A DNA stretch of 5,256 nt from an uncultured Lachnospiraceae bacterium. GTDB lineage: Bacteria > Bacillota_A > Clostridia > Lachnospirales > Lachnospiraceae. The notes below the pieces were generated by a model. It was not told the origin of the DNA and made no database searches. It was given only the letters and a program-made list of their open reading frames with translations. Location: positions 1 to 5,256 of the forward strand of contig CACXGS010000006.1 of NCBI GenBank assembly GCA_902767195.1, written 5' to 3'. Below, one piece after another: positions 1-5,256 of this stretch (position 1 is its first letter; every line of letters begins with the position of its first letter). The position numbers and the translations under genes are program-made.

Positions 1-459
1 CTGGCAAGGCTCTGTGATGCATTTTATATCGGCGGAACCAAATGCGGGGCTTTGTTCGGGGAGGCTGTGGTTCTTCCCGATCCCGGTCTGATTCCTCATT
101 TTTTTACTATGATCAAGCAGCACGGAGCCCTTCTGGCCAAAGGGCGGCTGCTGGGTGTCCAGTTTGACACTCTTTTTACGGAGGATTTTTACTCCAGGAT
201 CGGAATCTCCGCCATCCGGGCGGCGGACCGGATGCGGACACTGTTCTCTGAAGCCGGGTATCAGCTGGCTTTTGATTCACCTACCAATCAGGTTTTTGTG
301 GTCCTGAAAAACAGTGAGATGGAGAAGCTCTCGGACAGGATTGAGTTTAGTTTTTGGGAAAAATATGATGAAGATCATTCGGTTGTACGCTTTGCATCAA
401 GCTGGGCGACAACCGAAGAAGATATAAAGCAGTTGGCTGGGATGTTGGACAAAAAATAA
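1..459 (+). CDS. ltaE: Low-specificity L-threonine aldolase, C-terminal part (start outside window)
   Basis: This is a PLP-dependent fold-type I lyase that cleaves L-threonine (and allo-threonine) to glycine and acetaldehyde in the cytoplasm. The frame is open from base 1 to the TAA at 457-459 and gives 152 residues, a bit under half of the usual ~340. The segment FYIGGTKCGALFGEAVV (visible residues 8-24) is the family's cofactor-binding site. Its Lys, codon 40-42, should form the Schiff base with PLP. The following IKQHGALLAKGRLLGVQFDT stretch is typical of clostridial members of the family. The end, with VVRFASSWATTEEDI, is the usual small C-terminal domain. The TTG at 52 lies inside the cofactor motif and is not the start. 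A small peptide-like reading frame begins 50 bases downstream and may share its transcript, ending at the hairpin at 680-710. Family assignment is from motif recognition; substrate preference within the threonine aldolase/beta-eliminating lyase group is inferred. Confidence 0.9.
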   Translation: MARLCDAFYIGGTKCGALFGEAVVLPDPGLIPHFFTMIKQHGALLAKGRLLGVQFDTLFTEDFYSRIGISAIRAADRMRTLFSEAGYQLAFDSPTNQVFVVLKNSEMEKLSDRIEFSFWEKYDEDHSVVRFASSWATTEEDIKQLAGMLDKK

Positions 460-509
460 GAATCTGTTTTTCTTCATTTGATCAGAGAAAGAATGATTTG
501 GAGGATTCG

Positions 510-666
510 ATGGATAATCATATGGTTAAACAGATGTTGGAAGAAGTTTTTAATACGACGGAAGGAAATGAGTGTCTGATCGAAGGGACATGAATGATAT
601 GCTCCCAGGTACGGCTGCGGCATGTGTGCGACAGGGGTTCCCTGCGAGGACCGGATTCCCGAATAG
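510..666 (+). pseudogene. Putative small Cys-rich peptide gene, split across reading frames (broken or recoded)
   Basis: I do not recognise the family. A GGAGGA at 500-505 sits just ahead of an ATG at 510. The frame reads 27 codons to a TGA at 591-593 and includes VFNTTEGNECLIEG. From 598 a different frame reads YAPR, then YGCGMCATGVPCEDRIPE, and stops at the TAG at 664-666, 13 bases before a strong terminator stem. The second piece has a C-x2-C-x5-C pattern that looks like real protein rather than chance. It has no start or ribosome binding site of its own, and its frame carries a TGA at 595-597. Joining the two halves would give a peptide of about 52 residues, but needs either two small indels near 588-598 or a +1 shift plus read-through of the TGA. 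Decay of a former mini-gene is the simplest explanation; sequencing error or recoding are alternatives. The upstream half alone could also be a short peptide. It probably shares a transcript with the threonine aldolase. Confidence 0.42.
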
Positions 667-679
667 AGCAAATGATACA

Positions 680-710
680 GCCGCCTGTCGAGAGACAGGC
701 GGCCTTCTTT
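680..710 (+). terminator. Rho-independent terminator, 10-bp stem with GAGA tetraloop
   Basis: A perfect 10-base stem, GCCGCCTGTC (680-689) and GACAGGCGGC (694-703), closes a GNRA-type GAGA loop. It is followed on the + strand by CTTCTTT. It would end the threonine aldolase/mini-gene transcript. It also lies 21 bases beyond the antitoxin stop on the other strand. Read that way the stem is followed by TGTATCATTT, a poor T-tract, so termination in that direction would be weaker. Confidence 0.88.
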
Positions 711-724
711 ATGTCCGGGAAATA

Positions 725-994
725 CTATTTGCCCCACTCATATTCCTCCCGGATTCCTTCGATGACCGGATCGTCCGTTTCTCCCCGGGGGGTGTCCATA
801 AAAGCGGCGGAAGCGGAGCGGGGAGTCTCGGTCGGATTCTTCTTAATATCAAAGGGAATGCTCTCTGTGATAATAATTTGTTTGATCATCATGTTCACAG
901 CGCCGGAGAGATTGGTCCCCAGATCTTCAAGGATGGCGGAAGCTTTCTCTTTATCTTTTTCATCAACTCTTACCTGTAAAAATGTATTTGCCAT
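725..994 (-). CDS. RelB/DinJ-family type II antitoxin, solitary
   Basis: This is an 89-residue protein. The N-terminus (TFLQVRVDEKDKEKASAIL, then LGTNLSGAVNMMIKQIIIT) fits a ribbon-helix-helix DNA-binding fold: a strand at about residues 4-10 and helices at about 12-25 and 29-43. The SIPFDI segment at 45-50 matches the conserved end of this domain in RelB/DinJ antitoxins. The acidic tail (DPVIEGIREEYEW) is where family members hold their toxin. The start is the ATG at 992-994. It has AAAGGAG (1002-1008, complement) seven bases upstream, and an upstream in-frame extension would run into the promoter's -10 box. Family members neutralise a RelE/YafQ-type mRNA-cleaving toxin and repress their own operon. 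No toxin frame follows on this strand; only the terminator and the opposite-strand mini-gene region lie downstream. It may be an orphan antitoxin, or act on a toxin encoded elsewhere. The family call is by pattern only. Confidence 0.85.
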   Translation of the reverse strand: MANTFLQVRVDEKDKEKASAILEDLGTNLSGAVNMMIKQIIITESIPFDIKKNPTETPRSASAAFMDTPRGETDDPVIEGIREEYEWGK

Positions 995-1001
995 GGTCGG
1001 T

Positions 1002-1008
1002 CTCCTTT
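1002..1008 (-). promoter_or_regulatory. Ribosome binding site of the antitoxin gene
   Basis: The complement reads AAAGGAG, with a seven-base spacer to the ATG at 992-994. It decides the start in favour of the 89-residue protein. A small hairpin (TTCTG/CAGAA, 1010-1022) lies one base upstream of it in the leader. Confidence 0.8.
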
Positions 1009-1067
1009 CTTCTGAAACAGAAATAATGACGCTTAATAATAAAAGCCAAAGCCCTTTTGCCGTCATC

Positions 1068-1096
1068 ATTTTATGACAACATCAATACGTTGTCAA
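1068..1096 (-). promoter_or_regulatory. Sigma-A type promoter of the antitoxin gene
   Basis: On the - strand a perfect -35 box TTGACA (1091-1096) is followed after exactly 17 bases by TAAAAT (1068-1073), one mismatch from the consensus -10. The start of transcription should fall near 1061, which leaves a leader of about 65 bases before the ATG at 994. The match to housekeeping-sigma consensus is strong, so the gene should be well expressed when not repressed. Confidence 0.85.
1074..1095. promoter_or_regulatory. Inverted-repeat operator, probable antitoxin binding site
   Basis: The arms TGACAAC (1074-1080) and GTTGTCA (1089-1095) form a perfect 7-base inverted repeat around an 8-base centre. 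The palindrome fills the whole 17-base spacer of the antitoxin promoter and five of the six -35 bases, so a bound dimer would block RNA polymerase. Ribbon-helix-helix antitoxins of this family are known to repress their own promoters through such palindromes. That this antitoxin is the binder is inferred from position. Confidence 0.7.
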
Positions 1097-1154
1097 TACA
1101 GGACGCCGGGCTTTCTTTCCTGCCTTTTACGGGGAGCTCTTCCTGCAGAGAGAG

Positions 1155-1183
1155 TTACAATCTTATCGGATGTATGTTATACT
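1155..1183 (+). promoter_or_regulatory. Probable pepF promoter with extended -10
   Basis: TATACT (1178-1183) is preceded by TG one base away (1175-1176), forming an extended -10. A weak -35, TTACAA (1155-1160), lies 17 bases upstream. A transcript would start near 1190 and leave a leader of only about 16 bases holding the ribosome binding site. The weak -35 is compensated by the extended -10. Confidence 0.55.
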
Positions 1184-1192
1184 TCTTTCCAT

Positions 1193-1197
1193 GGAGG
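1193..1197 (+). promoter_or_regulatory. Ribosome binding site deciding the pepF start
   Basis: GGAGG lies eight bases before the ATG at 1206. It favours that ATG over the in-frame ATG at 1170, which precedes the -10 box and would lie outside the transcript predicted here. Confidence 0.8.
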
Positions 1198-1205
1198 TTA
1201 TCATC

Positions 1206-2999
1206 ATGAAAAGAAATGAAGTACCCGTCAGTCAGACCTGGGATCTGAGTCTTATTTATAATAGTCCCGAAGAGGCCTGGAAGGATGCGGAAGAATTAAA
1301 GATACTCGCCGATCAGGCGGTGACAGAATACAAAGGGAAGCTGACAGATGCGGCATCGATTGTCAGTTGTCTTCATTTGTATGAGAAGATGAATGAACTG
1401 GCATGTAAAGTCTCACATTATTTTACTCTTAGCATGGAGACGGACTATTCGAATTCTGCGGCTGTTTCCAACGCCAATCGCGCGGAGAGTATTATCACGG
1501 AATGTCTGGCAAAAACAAGTTTTATAAAAAGTGAGATCGTTGAGGCAGACAGTCCTGTTCTGGAGGAGGCGGCCGAAAAAGGCGGCACGGTTTCTCTTTA
1601 CCTTAAAAAAGTGATGAGAGAGAAGCCCCATCTCCTTCACCCTGAGACCGAGAAGGCACTGGCAGCCCTGGGAGAATTCATGGCTATGCCCTATCAGGTA
1701 TATAACCAGGCTAAACTCTCGGACATGAAGTTTGAGAATTTCACCGTTAATGGAAAAGAATACCCTTTAAGTTATGCTCTCTTTGAGGATGAGTACGAAT
1801 ATGAGAGGGATACAGATGTAAGACGCGAGGCTTTCCGCTGTTTTTCAGATAAGATCCGTGAGTATGAGAATGTGACTGCGGCCGCCTTCAATGCACATGT
1901 GTGCAGGGATAAACGTATCGCGGATATCAGGGGTTTTAAAGACGTCTTTGAATACCTTCTTTTTGACGAAGAGGTTCCGAGGGAACTTTATGACCGACAG
2001 ATTGATGTCATCATGAAGAAACTCGCTCCTCACATGAGAAAATATGCGGCACTGATCAGGAGGCTTCATAAGCTGGACAGGATGACTTATGCCGATCTGA
2101 AGCTTCCTGTGGACCCTGATTATGATCCCAGGGTCAGCATGGAGGAAGCGGAGAATTATATAGCAGACGGTCTGGCCGTGATGGGGGAAGACTATGTCTC
2201 CATGATTCACAGGGCTTTTAAAGAGAGATGGATCGATTATGCAACCAATGACGGGAAGTGCACCGGCGGCTTTTGCGCCAGCCCCTATGGTGTGCCTGCA
2301 TCCTTTATCCTTCTCTCCTGGCAGAACAGGATGTCCGATGTGTTCACCCTGGCTCATGAACTCGGGCATGCAGGTCATTTTGAGGAATGTAACAGGGCAC
2401 AGGGGTATTTTGACACACAGGTTCCCCTGTATTATGTGGAATCCCCCAGTACTATAAATGAACTGCTGCTTACAGGATATCTTGAAAAGACCAATCCGGA
2501 TCCCCGGTTCAGACGCTGGGTGCTGGGCAATACGGTAGGTAAGACATACTACCACAATTTTGTGACCCATCTTCTTGAGGCGGCCTACCAGCGGGAAGTA
2601 TATAAGATCGTGGATGGAGGGGGAAGTGTTCAGGCAGACACCCTGTCTTCAATTTACAGGAAAGTCCTTACAGATTTCTGGGGAGACGGTGTTGAGATCA
2701 GTGAAGGCGCCGAGCTTACCTGGATGCGTCAGCCCCACTATTATATGGGTCTTTATTCCTATACCTATTCGGCAGGGCTTACCGTCTCTACGGGGATGGC
2801 CAGGAGGATCTTTGAGGAAGGAGCCTCCGCAGTAGAGGATTGGAAGAAAGTTCTTCGGGCGGGGAGCACAGTAAATCCCCTGGAATTCGCACAGATGGCG
2901 GGCGTCGACATTTCTACCGACGGCCCTCTCCTTGAGACCATCGATTATATCGGATCGATGATCGATGAAATGTGCGAACTCACAGAGGAGCTGGGATGA
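1206..2999 (+). CDS. pepF: Oligoendopeptidase F, M3 family zinc metallopeptidase
   Basis: This is a complete 597-residue protein, the usual length for the family. It is a cytoplasmic zinc endopeptidase that cuts short oligopeptides, typically products of peptide uptake or protein turnover. The first ~190 residues form the helical N-terminal region that covers the active-site channel; the M3 catalytic domain follows to about residue 585. The zinc motif HELGH is at residues 384-388 (codons 2355-2369), with Glu385 as catalytic base and His384/His388 as ligands. Glu412 in YVESPST, 24 residues after the second His, is the expected third ligand. HYYMGLYSYTYSAGL (from His511) is the conserved substrate-binding His/Tyr stretch near the C-terminus. 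There is no signal peptide. The start at 1206 is chosen for its GGAGG; a 12-codon upstream extension from 1170 overlaps the promoter. The gene stands alone on its strand and converges with the next gene, with 28 bases between the stop codons. All key residues are intact. Confidence 0.96.
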   Translation: MKRNEVPVSQTWDLSLIYNSPEEAWKDAEELKILADQAVTEYKGKLTDAASIVSCLHLYEKMNELACKVSHYFTLSMETDYSNSAAVSNANRAESIITECLAKTSFIKSEIVEADSPVLEEAAEKGGTVSLYLKKVMREKPHLLHPETEKALAALGEFMAMPYQVYNQAKLSDMKFENFTVNGKEYPLSYALFEDEYEYERDTDVRREAFRCFSDKIREYENVTAAAFNAHVCRDKRIADIRGFKDVFEYLLFDEEVPRELYDRQIDVIMKKLAPHMRKYAALIRRLHKLDRMTYADLKLPVDPDYDPRVSMEEAENYIADGLAVMGEDYVSMIHRAFKERWIDYATNDGKCTGGFCASPYGVPASFILLSWQNRMSDVFTLAHELGHAGHFEECNRAQGYFDTQVPLYYVESPSTINELLLTGYLEKTNPDPRFRRWVLGNTVGKTYYHNFVTHLLEAAYQREVYKIVDGGGSVQADTLSSIYRKVLTDFWGDGVEISEGAELTWMRQPHYYMGLYSYTYSAGLTVSTGMARRIFEEGASAVEDWKKVLRAGSTVNPLEFAQMAGVDISTDGPLLETIDYIGSMIDEMCELTEELG

Positions 3000-3027
3000 T
3001 TATGGGAATAAAAGAATTATTCTGTCA

Positions 3028-5256
3028 TTAACGGACAAGTACTTTGGTCCGTTTACAGATACCGTTTTGGGCATATGCATAGATATAGCATGTGCCCTTT
3101 CCTTTTGCCGTGATCAATCCTCCTCTGCTGACTTTAGCGACTTTTGTGTTCGAGGATTCGAAACGGACGGCAGTATGCTTTTTCACTTTTTTTCCTTTTT
3201 TCTGAGGGACAGGCACTGCCTTCAGCTTCAGGCTTTTTCCTTTTTTCAGGGAGACTGTTGTCTTACTCAGCTTTACGGACTTGTTGTTGACTGTTTTTCC
3301 TCCGGAAGTAATCACGTGGATAGTCCTGGAGGCAGCAGCCACCTTCTTTATATGGTCTTTTACCTTGTAGGCAACAATCAGGTATTTATAATAAGTGCCT
3401 TTCTTTAATTTCTTATGAACCCAGGTCTTTTTAGAAGCGGAAAGGACGGCCAGTTTCTTCATGGAATACTTTGTTCCGCACCGGTTTCCATAAAGAATAT
3501 AACCGTCTGCGCCGGAGACTTTCTTCCAGTTCAGCCGGATTTTGTCTTTCGAAGCCGTTTTGGAGCAGAGACGCAGTGGCAGGAAGCCGGATCCTTTCAG
3601 GTCTCCGTCTTTCTTGATGGACTTTATCGATTTTTCTGTGCCTGCCACGGTAGAAGAATCTTTGGAATCTCCATCCGAAGCAGTTTCCTTGCCGGGGATG
3701 ACTGCGCTGGTCATTTTATTACTTTCTTCTCCGAAATAATTGACGGGATTTTCTGCCTCATCATAGAAGTCAAAAGTATCACGGTCAATAATCAAAGACT
3801 CTTCCTCAATGGTAACATAGGCTTTCATGCTGACTTCATAGCTTTTCCCTGCGGTCAGACCGTCGATTACGACGGAGCTTGCGTCGGCCGGAACATCCCG
3901 GGTCTTCGTATTATCGGAGCCGGATTCTTTATAAGTGATGACATAGCCGCTGACGCCACTGTCTTTCTGGGAGGTAAAAGATACCGTCATCCTGTGATCC
4001 CCGGGGCTGATATGCTGAATCTTTGCCCTGGCCGGAAGAATGACAAACCAGGTGCTGAGAGTGCTGCCGTAATTTCCGATTCCTCTGGCAGTGACTTTTA
4101 CCTTGCCGCACTTTGTATTGTTCTCATAAGAGACGGTATAGTCCTGATCTTTTACTAATCCCCATTTGTAGGTATCACCGCCTGTTTCGCCGTAGACATC
4201 GATCAGTTCCGGTTCCTGCGGTTCTCCGTTATAGACCTGCTGTATTACATGATCTCCCAAATAGGCATAGAGAAGAGCAAATTTGGTCACGTCTATCGTA
4301 ACAACTTTTTTTCCATAAACTCCTGCGTCAACAATAAGGCTTGCTTTTCCGGGTTTTTTGCCGGTGACCACGGCTTCGCTGGCCTCACTGTTGGCAGGTT
4401 TCACGGTAAACACTTCAGGATCGGTAGAGATCCACCTGATGTCAGGTGCTGTGGGCAGGTCATCTGTTGCCCCCACAAAATATGTGCCGAATCGATGCTC
4501 TTCATAGATGTTCAGCACATGCATATACTCTGGCGACAGATTTTTCACCATCACATAGATACCCTGATTATCCACAGGAGTCAGGCTGGTCTTGATGGGG
4601 AAATTATCCAGAAGCCATTCCTCGGAGTTGTCCAAAAGAAGACTCTGGAGCTTTTGGGAGGACAGATCCTGCCATTGTCCGTCTATGTAGAGAAAGCTTT
4701 CTTCTTTATTGATTACCGGATTTACATGGTAGCCGCCAAGTTTCCCTGACTTTGCTTTTCCGAAACACATGCCGTACTTTCCGGAAGGTGTTTTTTCTTC
4801 GACGATCACAACATAAGTCTGATTCCTGGCAATTACAATATCAGCATCCGGAGCCAGCGATTCTCTGTGATATCCGCCTAAGGGATATGTTTTCGGGGAG
4901 GATTCATAGACACATTCTCCATCCGTTTCCGGATTGAACCAGGTCTGATTAAGAAGCAGGACTTTAAAGGTTACCGTCGAGCCGGGAGTCGCAGTAAAGA
5001 AAGAGACATCTTTCAGACGGCCGTTTTTATCTGCGGTAAAAACATTGGCCATTCTCATTTCGGTTTCTGTATCATATTCCTGGTATTCCATCACAGGCAT
5101 GAGGTCGTGCTGGTGGATCATCAGGTCTTCGGACGTATCCGAATCAAAGAGATAAGCCTCGGGGAATGCCAGAGATTTGTCATAATAAGAGATCCAGAAG
5201 TAGCCAGTATGTTTGTTGGACACAGGAGTATAATTGCCTCCTGCACGATCCTCTCC
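3028..5256 (-). CDS. Secreted papain-family (C1A) cysteine protease with lectin-like and Ig-like/Fn3 domains; N-terminal part outside window
   Basis: The frame is open from the window edge to the TAA at 3028-3030 and gives 742 residues. The first residues, GEDRAGG followed by HTGYFWISYYDKSLAFPEAYLF (near visible residues 16-37), are the very end of a C1A peptidase domain. The catalytic Cys, His and the usual NSWG motif lie just outside. A lectin-like domain of the type found after clostridial C1 peptidases runs to about residue 225 (SFLYIDGQWQDL, then NFPIKTSL). Next come a Big_2-like module (about 226-325) and an MBG-like module (about 335-408, YNGEPQEPEL and DYTVSYENN). An Fn3-like domain (about 409-480), a Ser/Asp/Lys linker (about 515-555) and a second Fn3-like domain (about 556-650) follow. 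The last module is a Big_2-type domain (about 655-742, VRFESSNTKVAKVSRGGLITAKGKGT in outline). The protein is expected to be secreted. No LPXTG or membrane anchor is seen, and the last ~180 residues are very lysine-rich. GTG at 5223 lies inside the domain and is not the start. Module borders are approximate. Confidence 0.85.
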   Translation of the reverse strand, partial: GEDRAGGNYTPVSNKHTGYFWISYYDKSLAFPEAYLFDSDTSEDLMIHQHDLMPVMEYQEYDTETEMRMANVFTADKNGRLKDVSFFTATPGSTVTFKVLLLNQTWFNPETDGECVYESSPKTYPLGGYHRESLAPDADIVIARNQTYVVIVEEKTPSGKYGMCFGKAKSGKLGGYHVNPVINKEESFLYIDGQWQDLSSQKLQSLLLDNSEEWLLDNFPIKTSLTPVDNQGIYVMVKNLSPEYMHVLNIYEEHRFGTYFVGATDDLPTAPDIRWISTDPEVFTVKPANSEASEAVVTGKKPGKASLIVDAGVYGKKVVTIDVTKFALLYAYLGDHVIQQVYNGEPQEPELIDVYGETGGDTYKWGLVKDQDYTVSYENNTKCGKVKVTARGIGNYGSTLSTWFVILPARAKIQHISPGDHRMTVSFTSQKDSGVSGYVITYKESGSDNTKTRDVPADASSVVIDGLTAGKSYEVSMKAYVTIEEESLIIDRDTFDFYDEAENPVNYFGEESNKMTSAVIPGKETASDGDSKDSSTVAGTEKSIKSIKKDGDLKGSGFLPLRLCSKTASKDKIRLNWKKVSGADGYILYGNRCGTKYSMKKLAVLSASKKTWVHKKLKKGTYYKYLIVAYKVKDHIKKVAAASRTIHVITSGGKTVNNKSVKLSKTTVSLKKGKSLKLKAVPVPQKKGKKVKKHTAVRFESSNTKVAKVSRGGLITAKGKGTCYIYAYAQNGICKRTKVLVR
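3030..3053. terminator. Weak inverted repeat at the convergent gene ends, possible terminator
   Basis: AACGGAC (3030-3036) and GTCCGTT (3047-3053) can form a 7-bp stem with a 10-base loop. It spans the stop codon of the protease gene and lies 30 bases after the pepF stop. It is the only hairpin I see between the convergent genes. The T-runs that follow are short on either strand (GTTTAC on +, GTTAATGAC on -), so termination is plausible but weak. Confidence 0.35.

Noticed and set aside
560..700. A possible riboswitch or structured RNA in the stretch before the terminator
   Set aside because: I could not match it to consensus cores I know (guanidine, glycine, ZTP, SRP RNA), it lies after a gene rather than before one, and codon-like content explains much of it.
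474..737. An 87-codon open frame on the - strand overlapping the mini-gene, as a possible missing toxin
   Set aside because: It reads through the terminator hairpin, starts inside the antitoxin gene, shows no RelE/YafQ-like features, and covers the better-supported + strand signals.
1026..1066. ATGACG/CGTCAT pair as a leader hairpin of the antitoxin mRNA
   Set aside because: The predicted transcription start near 1061 falls inside one arm, so the outer stem would not be fully transcribed.
995..1069. A 25-residue N-terminal extension of the antitoxin with a hydrophobic stretch resembling a signal peptide
   Set aside because: Its ATG overlaps the -10 box, upstream of the predicted transcript start, while the ATG at 994 has a good ribosome binding site and begins the DNA-binding domain as expected.
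1845..2570. A 241-codon open frame on the - strand
   Set aside because: It is the shadow of the pepF catalytic domain, has no family resemblance, and the + strand product is intact and highly recognisable.
3178..3204. T-rich runs on the + strand after pepF as terminator tracts
   Set aside because: They are lysine codons of the protease read on the other strand, and no stable stem precedes them.
3415..4158. A 247-codon + strand open frame opposite the protease gene
   Set aside because: It is antisense to a clear modular protein, has no recognisable domain, and no convincing ribosome binding site was seen.

Overview
The window reads as a moderate-GC piece of a Gram-positive anaerobe chromosome, most likely Clostridia and probably Lachnospiraceae. 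This placement is inferred from protein style: an M3 oligoendopeptidase F, a clostridial-type threonine aldolase, and a secreted papain-type protease with a lysine-rich bacterial Ig-like tail. No rRNA or other marker gene is present to confirm it.

Layout from left to right. (1) Positions 1-459, + strand: the C-terminal part of a PLP-dependent low-specificity threonine aldolase, whose start lies outside the window. (2) Positions 460-724: a short stretch with what looks like a small cysteine-rich peptide gene, now split over two reading frames (510-666), followed by a clear hairpin terminator (680-710). (3) Positions 725-994, - strand: a RelB/DinJ-type antitoxin with no toxin gene beside it. 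Its promoter is nearly consensus, and a palindrome filling the -35 and spacer looks like an autoregulatory operator. (4) Positions 1206-2999, + strand: a complete oligoendopeptidase F gene with its own short leader and extended -10 promoter. (5) Positions 3028-5256, - strand, convergent with pepF: the C-terminal 742 residues of a large secreted cysteine protease. It has a lectin-like domain, several Ig-like/fibronectin-like modules and a very basic C-terminal end. Its signal peptide and catalytic Cys/His lie outside the window.

The genes do not form one pathway. Threonine aldolase supplies glycine and acetaldehyde, PepF trims peptides in the cytoplasm, and the C1 protease acts outside the cell. 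The two peptidases could both serve peptide use, but they are convergent and separately transcribed. I found no strong evidence of a new multi-gene system. The items most worth a second look are the broken or recoded cysteine-rich mini-gene and the solitary antitoxin with its operator.
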